Shown here: positions 1 through 12,145 of the stretch, one piece after another
Position numbering within the stretch: the stretch's first letter is position 1
How the letters are laid out: each line of letters begins with the position of its first letter
Origin: Melitaea cinxia
Lineage: Eukaryota > Arthropoda > Insecta > Lepidoptera > Nymphalidae
Direction of reading: 5' to 3'
Length of the DNA: 64,000 nucleotides
NCBI RefSeq assembly: GCF_905220565.1
Contig: NC_059419.1
Coordinates: 5,580,001-5,644,000, forward strand
Made by a program: the position numbers and the translations under genes
Notes under the pieces: generated by a model
Database searches by the model: none
The model's input: only the letters and a program-made list of their open reading frames with translations
What the model was told of the DNA's origin: nothing

Positions 1-60
1 TATAGGTTTAGAAATTCGAAAAATACCCAAAACCGAATCGGAGCACCCCACTGTCCACGT

Positions 61-400
61 GGTCTTGGTCTGTCCTACCCCTAGAGTGTTTTTTTTGTGC
101 CGCGGAGGCGCGGAGGGAGGGCAGCCCTCGCCCGCCGTGCGAAAGCGCGCGAACGAATGCGTAGAGGAGCGGCTGAGGCTGGTCGCCGAAGGCACTGCAC
201 TTCCCGTAGCGCCGGAGCCAAGCGTTCCTCTAACTTTCGAAATTCTTCTTCTAACCTCAAAACTTTAACCATGGATATCTCTATAACCATGGGGTTCCGA
301 GGTGTGACAGTGGTACCAGGGGTAGCGTTCCCCACCCTCTCCCCCCCCATCCCCCCACGGTCCCGAAATTCGGTTTTACCTAATCTAAAGCTTTACCTAT
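61..400. other. GC-rich block with overlapping short ORFs, unidentified
   Basis: This block is far richer in G and C than its surroundings and is CpG-dense, with runs of Arg/Ala codons and a C-rich run near 336-357. Open frames overlap on both strands (for example 97-405 on +, 81-350 on -), which is what high GC without stops produces, so no frame is trusted. It ends abruptly in AT-rich DNA near 400. A fragment of a GC-rich transposable element is the likeliest explanation; a CpG-rich promoter is the alternative. No conserved domain was recognised. Confidence 0.35.
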
Positions 401-1959
401 CTTAACATGTGTAGTATTATTTATACATTGAATATGTTATATTGAGTATTGTAAATAATAAGATGTTTAAATATACCTAACATTATATAAATATTTTTAT
501 AACTAACAGTCCAGCAATATGTTACATGACCACATGCAACGATATTTTCATAAAATGTGGTTTTGTGTAATTTATCTAAACTTATATACCAATTTACATT
601 TAAAGTCTCGTAAAATTTGTAATGCAATTAATATTTATGTTTTAAATATTTTGCATCATAAAATAAAATATGCCTCGTGTCTCAAGCGAGATGTATTACG
701 CTAACTGAATAACAGTGATTGTATTAAGTAATTCATCAAAATTAGATAATTTTATCTTAAACAACCTGACCTCGCGAATTACGTACGACCATATTGTTGT
801 CGTGAATGTATATGGGGTATTCCATGCCAAATCGACCACTTTTGAACCCGACCTATTTCGATCTGGCCAAAAGTTTTCCATTCTTTTCTACACTTTGAAA
901 AACATTTTTAGATATATTTTTTTTATACAACCCAAAATAGTTTAATTAAAAAAAAATTAAAAAAAAATAGCTTTTATTTTCAAATAGACATTTTCAAAAA
1001 TTAACCTTTTGAAAAATATAGGAATTTTCCAATTACGTGCAAGTCGTTCGTAAGTTTTGGAGACGTACATAAAGTAAATTTTATTAATAATGATGATATT
1101 TCTGATAATATTAAAACAAAATGGCCATGAGTACAAAATGTCAACAATACAAGTCTCATATTGTTATTTGATCTAATGACCCGTCGCCGAAATCCGCTTT
1201 CGAGATGACATTCGCAGTCCTTGCGAGATAAATTGGGTCATACGGTCGCGACAGCTCCTATCGATTTTACCATCTTACGCAAATCGTGGTCGGCTCGCTA
1301 AGTGACTGGCGAGAGCGATTTCTAATTTATTTAACTAAATGTCAGGTTTATGTATTCAATTACTTGCATGACATAAGTACTCGTATATTGTTGAAAAAGA
1401 CAAAATCTACAGATCGTTATTAGCTTAACAGAATGAAGACTCCTTTTTTGACACCAATAAACAATAACGTTTCATTAATAAGGCCACCTTACAATCCATA
1501 CATTTAATTCAAGTACTTTGAACTCAAAATGTTTTGTTGAACTGAATTAAAATAGATAATTAATATTATTAATCCGTTTTCCGCTTGTCAATTAATCCGT
1601 ATCATACGCAAACAATCAGCGTGAGACATGCTTTGTGGAAACGTAGACTTGCTTTCAAGGCATGACGTTTGGCACGTGCACTGTTTGTAACAGTCGTTCT
1701 ACCAGTTAAATTTAAAGGTGACTAAGTTGATACAACATTATTGATAGTTGCGAAAATTTAACAAAGCCAAATAACGAACTCTGTGTTATGATTGAGTTAT
1801 TGATCGAGTGCGTGTAGTTTGATAATATTGAGTTTAATAATGTTACGGAAATTTCAATAAATTTTTAAACGTGAAACCTCTTAATTTCAAAGTAAACTTC
1901 TGTTGTAATTTGAAGCTTCAAAACTTAAAAGCTTAGAAGAAGATCAACTAATTTTATAA
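401..1959. other. AT-rich non-coding stretch
   Basis: No gene or repeat was recognised. An A-rich run lies at about 946-968. A CpG-richer unique patch lies at 1160-1320 inside AT-rich flanks; its role cannot be read from sequence. Confidence 0.4.
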
Positions 1960-2148
1960 TCTATACTAATATTATAAAGCTGAAGAGTTTGTTTGAACGC
2001 GCTAATCTCAAGAACTACTGGTTAGAATTGAAAAATTATTATTGTGTCGGACAATAATTAATTTCCCGAGGAAGGCTATACGCTTTATGATATTTTAGTA
2101 CGTTTTTTTTCTCAAATTAACGCGGGTGATACCGCGGGGTACAACTAG
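1960..2148 (+). mobile_element. Short Helitron-like non-autonomous element
   Basis: It starts TCTATACTAATATTATAAAG, ends CTAG, and lies between a host A and T (A|TC...CTAG|T), the insertion signature of Helitrons. A GCGGG...CCGC hairpin sits about 10 bases before the 3' end. A diverged sister is at 16765-16943. There is no coding capacity. Confidence 0.65.
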
Positions 2149-5100
2149 TCGTAATATAAGGGTAAATGTTGTATAGGTATGTTTGGTAGTAAATATAGCC
2201 GATCTAAAACCAGAGCGCCTGACTGCGACACGTGGACATTATACCGGTAATAAGGTCAGAGTAGAGGCTTCTATCGACGTGCAACAATGTCTAACAGGCC
2301 ACCTAATTATACTAACGAGCTATGAAAATAGACCTGCTAAAAGATACCCTGACGAGGGATTAGGCAATGAGCACACTGTAACTTGTAAAAGAGGTATAAT
2401 AAAGAGGCTAGAGAGAAACGTGAGAAGTATATTATTAATCTCATTATATTTATTTACCAATTTTAAATATGAGTTTTTAATTTTATAAAAAGTATTCGAT
2501 TTAATGTTGCTCTGAATATCTTATTTGGTTTAAAAATATATAAAAGTAAACGTTAAAGTCTAAAAATAACTGAAGTGTTATTCTCTCGTGATATTTTTAT
2601 CTAGAAGCCTTAAGGCTTTGTTGCTATGCGCTCTCAAATGCAACGAAGAGTTTAGGTTAAAGAAGTCGCAACTAGCTCCATCTAGTTGGGGGGACTTTTA
2701 AAGTGGACTTGACTGAAGTCGCCTTAGGCTTACTAGTTTTTGTCTATGCTTTAAAGCTTTGAAATTTGAATTACTTTTCTATTTGGATCTTTCTCAGTCA
2801 GCACGGTGGGAGTTTTAACTTTGTCGCTCAAAATAATCCTCTTATTTCGAGATTCATTAGTTTTTTATTAATTCATTTAAAATACATTAAATTTTTAGTA
2901 GGAGCAATATTGATGTTTTTATTTTCGATTTATGATTGTTGAAGCAACCTTCATTACAATTGGTATTACGCAAAATGCGATGGCAATAATATCTTCCATT
3001 CTCTGCCAGCCTTGTTTGCTGTTCACTATTCATTATATTTATATAAACGGCACATAGCGCTAATGAAAATGTATGATACACGTTATATGTTAGTCACTTA
3101 ATAGATTTTCATAATGTTGCCGATAGCATAATGATATGACAAATTGTTTAGTTGTTAGGCTTTTATACCTAAGTGGTCAACAAATGCTAATAATTTTATT
3201 GTAATACAATGTTATGAGCGAAAGTGATACTGAGCAGTAAATTAGAGCCAATTAAGAGGAATTAACAACAATGAAGTGTCTATGATAGAAGCTATTTTTA
3301 TGACGGGATCAATTTAAAATCCGGAAACGACTACAATTCTAATGGAACGTGGAGTCTTTACAAATGGCAATGATAATGTATTGTTTAAAGTACCGAACAG
3401 TAAACTTGCCTTGAGGTTTTTCGCCTTCGATTTTTTTTAATGTCAAGACAGAAGTTCTCGGCCAACGATTACATTATTGCCGGCGTGACGCATCGTACGT
3501 GATAGTAATTTTTAAAACGCACCAAAAGGTCTTTGTCCTAATGTCGGTCAATATGACATTAATTCGGATTACCGAGGCGCCATTGAAATGCTTTTAAATT
3601 TTGACTGCGTACAAAAAAAGCCAATGATCTTAATGATCGTAAATAAAAAAACAAACAGCATAGTGCAACAACCTTACGGTATCTTATTGCGTTGTTTCAT
3701 CGATCCCGCTCCCATTAGGCGATGACCTACTTTACTCAGGTACGCAGAGTGGGTAACCTCCGTTCACAGTCATCGAAAATTGGAGTCTTCGATAGTAGCT
3801 AATTTGATTGAAAAAATCATAAAAATTTATTTATTGATTTTTTTTTGTTTAATTTTTATTCTTTTTAAGTAAATACCTCTTGCACTGTTTGCCTCGCTAT
3901 ATAAAGTACTTACTCATGCTATGCATGCTATGATATACCTTTGCCATAAACATTATTATTATTATGTTATGTTTCTATATGTATTTTTGAGTGCAATAAA
4001 GTATATATAAAATATTGTATCATTTTAAATTAGTTGTTTTCAATTCGCTAGTTCTAAAACACAGTCTAGAGAAACACAATAAATGTTCACCCTTTTCATC
4101 GTAAGTAGATCACTCGTTCAGGATAATCTCCACCGTTTGAGGATTCTAAAAGCTTACGAGAGCCTCCACAAAGCTAAGTACGTATCATTAACTCCCTATT
4201 GTGGACATACGTAGGTATATACGTTCATAGAGTATTTGATAGGTAGCTACAACGTACAAGCTATTAATTAAGCCATCGAGAAATTCCCTCACGTTCCCTT
4301 ACGAAGTAATTATGATGTTAATTTGTAGTCGGTTAAGATTATGTGAACGCAGAGCTCGTAAAGAGAATATTTTAGTAAATGAAAACCGTTGAATACTGCA
4401 ATTATTTCAATTTCAAAATTTCATTCCTTTCGTACTGAAATAGAGGTCGCAATTATAGCGTGGATATGATTAGAGCACTTGGAACAGTATAGAAAATTCA
4501 GTCCAACGGTAAGAGGTCACTGAACTGTATTTTATATTTTAAGTTGATTTATATCACATTTATTATAGATAATGTACTTATTTAACTTGTGCGCATTTCT
4601 TGTTATCATAACAAACAGTGTTATCAGCGCAACTTGATAACCTACATTCGTTATGCGAAGTTCGGAATCGGTCGCCTTCTTCAAATATTTGACGTACTGA
4701 CGGCTTATGTTTCGACGGGAAACGATCCAATTATTGTAAGTGGTTTATGAAATTGATTGATACCCTTTACTATTACGGTTAACATAAGATTAGTTAGTAT
4801 TTTACTAATGCGTTATATCTTATTATTTTGATTTATCAATATTTGAAATTGGAGCTGTTTTTAGTTTATTTCTGTCGGTGATCGAAATGTATGTTAACGT
4901 CTTTACCATAATTTATAGAAGTAGAGATTCAATTTTAACAATCTTGTTTCGCATACATTTTACTTAAAATAATTTACAATTAACTTTAAATCCCGTCACC
5001 TTTCAATAGTAGTGAAATTTTCAAAAAGGGACTTCCTTTGAATCTTCCGCATTATATAATTCGGTAGCTTTCGATTAAAGAACTCTTTATTGTGTCATGC

Positions 5101-5375
5101 CTTTACGTAAATCAGCTGAAATTTGTAAGGGTATACGTATCGTATTTTACTTGTAACGTCTCGCACGCGATGGTTATATCATACTAAAATAGTCTTTATT
5201 ACAACTGTTTTAGGTTTTAAATATCTGTTCCGTCAAAACTTTGGTCTTTCATGATGCGAGGAATGTAAGAGCTAGTTGAATTAATTAAATGTTTTAATGC
5301 TATCGATGCTGTTTTCAGTGAAAATCCAGGTCGGGTTAACATTGTTAATCACGTAAATGCTACTTATATTAGATA
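2149..5375. other. Non-coding stretch, mostly unique
   Basis: No convincing gene. An open frame at 2183-2488 lacks an ATG start and any recognisable domain. A short block at 3957-4010 (ATT repeats, then GCAATAAAGTA) resembles LINE 3' ends elsewhere in the window, such as near 14300. The rest shows nothing identifiable. Confidence 0.35.
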
Positions 5376-5708
5376 CTAGCTGTGCCCGCAACGTCGTCCG
5401 CATGGAATTTCACAAAAAAGTTACTTTTCATTTCGCAAAATATAAACTAAATAAATTTATAAAATAAAATTAGCCTAGGTTACTTCTTATTGCATCAACT
5501 ATCTGTTAGCAAAAGTCCTGTCAAAATTGGTTCAGCCGTTTCAGAGATTAGCTAGAAGAAACAGACAGACAGACAAACAAAAATTGTAAAAAAATGTTAA
5601 TTTCGTATAATTGAGTACCGTGTACATCCTATCCATACATATGCGTTTGGTAAAAAGCGGCTATTTTAATATTACAAACAGACACTCCAATTTATTTATT
5701 TGTATAGA
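5376..5708 (-). mobile_element. Helitron-like non-autonomous element
   Basis: On the minus strand it begins TCTATAC at 5708 and ends CTAG at 5376, flanked by A and T. It carries the internal CAGACAGACAGAC block typical of these repeats. It matches the copy at 20548-20864 along its length, including the GTGTCTGTTTGTA start and the GTCGCGG-type hairpin before CTAG. Confidence 0.7.
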
Positions 5709-5918
5709 TTCAGGAAGATATGTCAATCTATTTGATTGTAAATGACGGTATAAAGAAGACTTAAATAACGCGCTGTTATCCGAAATTATATGGATTTTGG
5801 AAGGTCGAATTTTACTTAGCTGTTTTTGATGTCGAAATATTTTGTATTCTGTTTTGGCACAATTTTCGTATCTTCTAGTTTTAACTTCATAGCTACTGTT
5901 AGTAAATTAATTATATAG
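5709..5918. other. Short unique spacer
   Basis: AT-rich; nothing recognised. Confidence 0.4.
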
Positions 5919-6309
5919 TGCTGCCTTGTGGTTACAGCAGTAAAGAATATAGCCACACCTTCTCTTCCCGTGGGTATCGTAAGAGGCGACTAAGGGATAG
6001 CACAGTTCAACTTACCACCTTGGGACTTAAAAAGCCGACCGATGCGGGATAACCATTCAACTGCTGGCTTTGAAATACTCAGGCCGAAGATGGGCCGCAG
6101 CGTCTTTGGTGCGACAAAACCAGCCTGCGATCACCAACCCGCCTGCCCAGCGTGGCGATTATGGGCAACACACATGAGTTCGCGCCATTTTTAGCGCGAA
6201 CTTGTGGAGGCCTATGTCCAGCAGTGAGCTGCAATAGGCTGAAATGATGAATGATTGGCACGAACTTGTGGTGGCCTTTGTCCAACAGTGGACTGCGATA
6301 GGCTGAAGT
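5919..6309 (+). mobile_element. SINE family A copy with doubled 3' tail
   Basis: It carries the family body (GTAAGAGGCGACTAAGGGAT near 5978, the CCGACCGATG block) and the RTE-like tail (GAGGCCTATGTCCAGCAGTG) ending near 6250. A second, slightly different tail, from the CACGAACTTGTGG block to the GATAGGCTGAAG end, follows directly at 6258-6307. The repeated tail suggests template switching or insertion of a second, heavily truncated copy. Open frames inside are chance. Confidence 0.75.
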
Positions 6310-7274
6310 AATTGTTTTATTACAGGAGTGTGATGTCGTCTTGAATCAATATACTTTTGCTATTCTCTCAAATCTGTGTCAATCTAACGAAGAATTTAGG
6401 ACATATGCACACTGCATTTCTCACCCACGCGTGAAATTACAGTTATTAGTCATCGTCAATCGCGTTTAGTTAATTCAATGCCACACTTAGTCTCAACTGT
6501 AGTATTCGCAGTCCAAAGAAAACGTTGGCGTATTTTTTTTTCTAATTATATATTTAGAGCCCGCCTCCCACGGGCTCCCGAAAGTGGGTTAATGTCAAGC
6601 CTACACGATCTGTGTCTCAGCGGTGATTGACACACGTCTCGGGTCTGTTTATCGGTTTTATGTTTCTTTAAAAATAATAATTTGCGAATAGTGTATAAAT
6701 ACTAACTAATAATTTTGTTAATAATACACCTATTAGAGGAACAAATAGTCAAACAAAAGTTATTTTACAAACGTTTGTATGACTATTTGTTTGTTTGTCA
6801 TTTAGCCTAGACTACTGAAGATAAGACTAAAGTCTAAATTTTTCTGGTGATTGGTTTTCGAAATTGGCATGAGCTGAGGCAAATTCTTAAAATATCTTTG
6901 TAAGCTGGTTAAAATTTTGTGTAAAATTATCCAAAACAAAAAACATGATAATGTAAACTGTGTCAATTGTAATTGAAAAGATAAAAAGTCGTATATTATT
7001 GCGTACCTTAACCTTACTTGATGGTGTACATTGCAATATTTGTATCCGATACGTTCCATTTCGCTTGCTTTGTAGGTCGCTTTGCATTATCGTCACCGAT
7101 GACATTATTTCATTAAGATTTATACTTTAATAGAGGTTTTTCACGGCTCTGTTAGTTTCATGTTCATACTGGTGTTGAAGTTGTTTTGGCCTTTGCGTTT
7201 ATCTAAAACCTGTAACTATGAATTTAACAAACATTTAAGACGTAATTTGACCCAGCGGACTCCGCCATACATAT
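6310..7274. other. Unique AT-rich stretch with one hairpin
   Basis: No gene recognised. At 6740-6751 and 6780-6791 lies a perfect 12-bp inverted repeat (AACAAATAGTCA / TGACTATTTGTT) with a 28-base loop containing the palindrome ACAAACGTTTGT. A slightly GC-richer patch lies at 6560-6650. Confidence 0.4.
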
Positions 7275-7492
7275 TATAATAGTTGAGACGATCCAGCCTG
7301 TAACATACCACTGCTAGGCATTGGCCTGTTTCTCCATGTAAAAGAAGGATCACCGTGCCGCGTAGAGCACGTTAAGCTGTCGGTCCGGTTGTTATCATAT
7401 AGACCTGATAGCGATTGTTCCTTATAGTACGGAATAGGTATATCCGCGAAGCCGTAGTGGTGCAGCGTGGTGCACTATTCCTTGATCCTTCT
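7275..7492 (-). mobile_element. SINE family B copy with inverted body (twin-primed)
   Basis: 7278-7341 is the RTE-like SINE tail on the minus strand (CAGCCTGTAACATACCACTG). 7342-7492 is the SINE body in the opposite (+) orientation, running from the AGCACGTTAA block to TGATCCTTCT. Both pieces abut the same internal SINE site, TGATCCTTCT. An inverted 5' part joined to a normal 3' part is the known outcome of twin priming in LINE-driven retroposition. Confidence 0.65.
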
Positions 7493-7530
7493 GCTTCGGT
7501 GGTTCAGTGGTAGAATTCTCGCCTGACAAT
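7493..7530 (+). pseudogene. tRNA-Gly 5' half
   Basis: GCTTCGGTGGTTCAGTGGTA and the following AGAATTCTCGCCTG match the 5' half of animal tRNA-Gly(GCC) with about two mismatches up to the anticodon loop. The match then stops, and no 3' half or T-loop follows. It directly abuts the twin-primed SINE. It is either a relic of a tRNA gene used as insertion site or a copied tRNA half; it is not a functional tRNA gene. Confidence 0.6.
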
Positions 7531-7700
7531 AACCAACCAAAAAAAGGAATGATCCAATTAAATGCAGCCGTTACAGAATAATATAAAATATTTTTTATTA
7601 TAGTATTAAAAATTTGATTTTAGTTATAGCAAAAAAAAAAATCGTTACCTTTTCAGAAATCTTTTAGGAATAAGGAGATCTTTCATACTATATTTCAATG

Positions 7701-7960
7701 ACCCACGCGTTGGCGCAGCGGCATAAGTACTGGCTGTTTCGCTGGCGGTCGCGGGTTCGACCCCCATGACAGATATTTGTATAGGCCGTATAGATGTTTG
7801 TCGTGGTCTGGGCGATGGTGCGTGTGCATTGTGTGTTTCCGGACCCCTGACAAAGGAAAAAATCCTACGAGGGGCCGCTGAGTGTGAAGCGTTTGTTTAT
7901 TTATTGAATGGCAATTGTCTTTTATGTTTCTGGGCGTTTGATAAAGTGTATAAATAAAAA
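7701..7960 (+). mobile_element. tRNA-derived SINE (family B head, different tail)
   Basis: A pol III A-box-like GTTGGCGCAGCGG (near 7709) and B-box GCGGGTTCGACCCCC (near 7750) have tRNA spacing. The downstream region (ATATTTGTATAGGCC, GTCGTGGTCTGGG) matches the heads of the family B copies at 42873-43210 and 52693-55154 on the other strand. The 3' part, with CCGGACCCCTGACA, matches the fragment at 31511-31680 instead, so at least two tail types share one head. Confidence 0.7.
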
Positions 7961-8430
7961 TATTGAAACATGTTATATTACCCTGTAAATTATTTCAAAC
8001 ATGGATATAGGCTGCCTCTTCTATTGAGGATAAGTTGAAATATTCCTCTACGCTTTTCACTGTGGGTTGCTAAGAGTATAGACACGTTTCAATTTATTTA
8101 ATCCAATAAGAAGGTCATCATCTTAAATCATTGCTATTGATATTAATACTATGTTTTCTTAGCCCGTTTACCCGACCCGGTTACTCCGTATTGTAGGCGT
8201 ATTGTATCAAAATATCTCAATCATACAAAGCACATACGAAAAAGAATCCGTTAATTGGCCTGCTCTCGTTCACAATTCGACTCGTACCAGATTTCTTTGG
8301 GTCTTACGTCGTTTGCATGCAACGGTTCAATGGATTGTTGTCAATGATTTATAAATGTTGAAATTTTTAGTTTTATATTTGTTTAAGTAGTACGCACAAG
8401 TTCATCCGGTGAGTTTCGTATACTTTTTTT
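7961..8430. other. Unique spacer
   Basis: No gene or repeat recognised. Confidence 0.4.
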
Positions 8431-8699
8431 GAAGTTAAACTTCTTTTGGCGCATGAGGGTAAAATTTTTACGGATGAAACGTCACGAAGATGTGCAACGT
8501 TTTGATGAAACGGCAACGTTTTTGTCGATCAACGGAGCCAACTAGCATATACAATAGAAACTATAAAGGTTGTTACATTACATCGATATTATTACATTGT
8601 AAACTAACTAGGTGGCGCTGGAACGGAAATCTAAAGCTTTAGATTTGTATAAATATAAACGAGACTTAAAAATTAGTTTGCCAAAGAAGTTTCACTTCT
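8431..8699. mobile_element. Small TIR element (family E, related to family D)
   Basis: The left end GAAGTTAAACTTCTTTTGGC (8431-8450) is mirrored by GCCAAAGAAGTTTCACTTC (8681-8699). Each end is itself nearly palindromic (GAAGT..ACTTC). The ends resemble those of family D at 48720 and 57481. At 269 bp it has no coding capacity, fitting a MITE of unassigned superfamily. Confidence 0.5.
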
Positions 8700-10137
8700 G
8701 ACATGTGTACCTTGTACGCACTAATTTTTTTTTTTTCAATTAAGAACAACAATATTATCCAATTTGGTCAAAGATGGGTATATTTTGGCAATTAATTTTA
8801 ATTTGCATAGATTTAACCCTCGTTGATTAATTACTTTGAAAAGACTGTAGTTTTTATATGTTTTTTTCCTTACACGAAAAATTTAATTCAAATAATCTTG
8901 AACGTTTTAAACTTCACATTCTTATTCAAGAAGTATTAAATAAATTATAAATTACTTATAAAAAAGGTTTCCTTGAACGTTATAAAAACAGGAACACGAT
9001 TCATACTAAATATTAACTTCAGCTGCCCCAAGACATGCCAAGGTAACAATCATTACACCTTGACACCAGCGAGTATTGCCACGAAATTAAGTTTTAGCAA
9101 CAATAGATGCGTTTGAGGCTTTAAAGGTTACCATACTAAAATCATACATATTTTTTGTTCTCCATTGTATCCATAGACCTGCAACATGTCTTACTCTTTT
9201 CATTGTGTTAATATTATAATTACTACTTACTTAAGATATCGTTAAAGTTATTGCAAAAGACTTAATCAACTAAGATTTAATCGTGAATCTTCTTTTACAC
9301 ATTTTTATTTTATTTTTTATTTACTTTTTCCTAATTTGTTAAAGCTTTGTGGAATGTTTGTTATTTTAAAGTTATAACTTTATTTATATAACGAGGTGTG
9401 AAATATCGAATGTCCAAATAAGTTTTTATCCACTTTTTAAAAGTTTACAGAAGGTCTTTAGTTCCAATCCTTTGTTAGCGCACATCTACGTTAAATGCGT
9501 ATGTCCTGTGAAAACTTTTAGGAAGAGCCACATTTTCAAATACACAAAGTACTTCCTAGTAATTACGAGTTACTTAAGTGTCAATTTGAAATAATAATAC
9601 CTTCAAATCATTGGTCAACAGCACAGTCACACAGTCTTTTATTGGCACACATAATGCACACACAATAACAATAATATTTAAATGTGTTGTATGTGTTGAC
9701 TTGTCAAATATAAAAAAAAGATTTTTATGCAGAAAATATAATAAGTTTTAAGAATAACAGATTATTGCATGAATAATAGCAAACCACTATTTTAATGGGC
9801 ATAACGTTTACTTCATTCGTCTAGTCACGATCGTAGTCACGTTTTTAGATCCTAACGAAATCTAATATTAGTTTAAACTTTGTTTTGCCGCAAAAAACAC
9901 GACGGAACGGACGTTAATGTTCCGTAATATTATATTATTTAAGGCTAAACAATGTTTAATCAATTTTTTAAATAATGTTTGTTGGCGAAAAAAAAAGGTA
10001 TTTTTGGAGGTTTCTTTCATTTTGTAGTCATATTAAAGCTTCTTATATTTTAGGTTTACCTTAAATATTAATTCTTTTTTTTTAATAAAGCGAAGATTTC
10101 GTAATTTTTATTTATAACTAGCTGCCTGGACAGACTT
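8700..10137. other. AT-rich stretch without recognised features
   Basis: No gene, RNA or repeat family was recognised; several homopolymer runs only. Confidence 0.35.
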
Positions 10138-10310
10138 CCTTCAGCCAAAAGTTACTTGTAATTTTTTTTTCTTTCTTTTAGTATAAAAACCTTCCGTGGG
10201 CCTTAGGAACGTACAAAAAAAATATATATTTGCCTAATTGATCGAGCCATTCTCGAGTTATGCGCTTAGCAACATTCATATTTATATATATATAAATATA
10301 TATATAAGAA
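10138..10310 (-). mobile_element. Helitron-like fragment
   Basis: The minus-strand 3' end CTAG is at 10138, preceded on that strand by the GAAGTCTGTCCAGGCAG block seen in lepidopteran Helitron-like repeats. Inside, AAACCTTCCGTGGGCCTTA (about 10187) is shared with 56514. The 5' side runs into a TA-rich palindrome at 10270-10303, so that boundary is uncertain. Confidence 0.5.
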
Positions 10311-10659
10311 GATTTAATAGTGAAGAACTAGTAAACAATATTTTTTTTGTTCCCTTCAAGGTGTGTTTAAAGCTTTGTTAATTCTGCTATTTTTTCAAAT
10401 CCTTAAGAACTTACTTGTTTATTGTTAATGCTTATTGTATTTCTAAACACTTGTACACTCATTAAAGTTAATGATCTATGTTAAAGGTATCACTAATCAT
10501 TCAAGAGAAGATATTGTGTTATAACGTATATTTTATGCTAATACGAAATACGTTAGCTCACGTTTTTAGAATACATTAAGATATTTATAGTTGATCGTAT
10601 AGTTCGTTTTACGTTAAAAGTCGAGACTCAGACAGAGAAACATTAGAAATGACATTTTA

Positions 10660-10760
10660 GAGAAGATCATAGCTAAATATTCCACTCTAAAGTGGTGTGT
10701 GTTCCTCTGGTGAGTAAGGAGACAGAGCTCCGGGGGGAATGTCCGAGTTAGTGTATGGAA
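10660..10760 (+). repeat. Repeat C fragment
   Basis: Shares AGAAGATCA.AGCTAAATA and TGTGTTCCTCTGGTGAGTAA with the full copies at 33004 and 41481. Only the middle third is kept. Confidence 0.5.
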
Positions 10761-10793
10761 GGAGCTTGCAAAGCTCCTCGTATTATAGAAGTA

Positions 10794-10995
10794 CTAGCGA
10801 CCCGCCCCGGCTTCACACGGTTGCAAAAAATATCAGTGTTCCTCTATTATATTATGCATGTATTATACATATAAACCTTCCTCTTCAATCACTCTATCTA
10901 TTAAAAAAAACCGCATCAAAATCCGTTGCGTAGTTTTAAAGATTTAGGCATACATAGGGACAGAGAAAGCGACTTTTTGTTTTATACTGTGTAGT
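10794..10995 (-). mobile_element. Helitron-like element, other subfamily
   Basis: On the minus strand it ends with a hairpin-like GTGAAGCCGGGGCGGGTCG then CTAG (10797-10794). It contains the CCGCATCAAAATCCGTTGCG block facing the other way, and begins near 10995 at CTACACAGTATAAAAC. The 464-bp element at 21530-21993 has the same type of 3' end. Confidence 0.55.
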
Positions 10996-11590
10996 AATAG
11001 CTGGGGTGGACCTGTTTGCAACTCTAGTGGTATAAAAAATGTGGACATGCTTGTGTGGTTTTATTTTGTTGTTCCATGATAACTTCTGTTTTAATTTCGT
11101 TCAACTATTAGACCCCGTTTCTGTATTCAAAAAACTATTCGTTTTATTTACATCATTAAAGATACAAAAACAGGTTTAAAACGAAATTTATTACTTAAAT
11201 ATGTGATGAACGCAAGAAAAAAAAGAACTAAATATGACATGCTACGTAGTACAATGCCATTTTTAATTATACTAAATCTTTGATTCACTGAAATGGCCAA
11301 TGGCCGCTCCTACCAATTGATTGTTGCTATCTGTCACTTCACATCATACGCTGTTCAAAAAGTATCATTAATATATTGATCTAAGAAATCTCGTCCTTAT
11401 TTTGTCAGTATTAAGGGCTATGTCGTTGCGCCTGTGCGTTGCGAAAATGCGAGTACACATGCGTTTATTTATTTGACCGTAATAGGACGGTAGTTAGAAG
11501 CTTTGGTTTTAAGTGACGTTTAGAATCATAACTACTTTATCGACTAAAAAAGTTTTACTTTGTGTGCTAAGTATGTATGTAGCCGGGTAA

Positions 11591-11830
11591 TAATATAGAA
11601 GTTGGTGGAAATAAGCAAGCAAGTGTACGGCTAACCTGATAAGCGACTGATAAGCGATAACCGTAACCTATAGACGCCTGCAACACCCTATTACCGACCG
11701 TGCCCAGGAACTCTGGCTACCTTACTCACCAATGAACACAATACTGCTTGAGAGTAGTAAGCTGTGGTTTCCTGTAAGGCTCTTCAGATTTTGAGCAGGA
11801 TATTTCCTGCTGTGTCCTGGCTCAATAAAA
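11591..11830 (-). repeat. Repeat C copy, minus strand, diverged
   Basis: Reverse-strand match to the 33004 and 41481 copies: GTACGGCT.ACCTGAT, TAGACGCCTGCAACACC, and ACACAATACTGCTTGA and TGAGCAGGATATTTCCTGCT at the 5' end. It is mutated throughout, an old insertion. Confidence 0.6.
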
Positions 11831-12145
11831 CCAATTAAACTTAATTCACATATAAAACTAAGAGTATCATCTCAAGGGAATTATTTTGCGGAGACACAAA
11901 ATAACAATAAATTTGTGAGTAACTAACTACATGATTTCTTATCATTGTCAATAAAAAATCGACTGGTTTCCGCATATTATGTACGAAATGAAGATAAAGT
12001 ATATACTTATCTTTATGTAAGTATATAAATAATAAATCGCAACGAGGTCAATTTTTTATATTAAATATATTGCTAAAACAATTATTGTACTGTAATTTTA
12101 AGCAACTAGTATTAAAACTTGCTACTACCGCTTTTATTAGGTTTT
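11831..12145. other. Unique spacer
   Basis: AT-rich; a near-palindrome around GATAAAGTATATACTTATC lies at 11992-12014. Nothing else recognised. Confidence 0.35.

Noticed and set aside
2183..2488. 101-codon open frame on +
   Set aside because: It starts at TTG, has no ATG near the front and no recognisable domain, and ends in AT-driven Leu/Ile/Tyr.
7740..7765. Possible tRNA gene around the B-box
   Set aside because: The boxes exist but no acceptor or anticodon stems could be paired; the downstream match to other SINE copies explains it.
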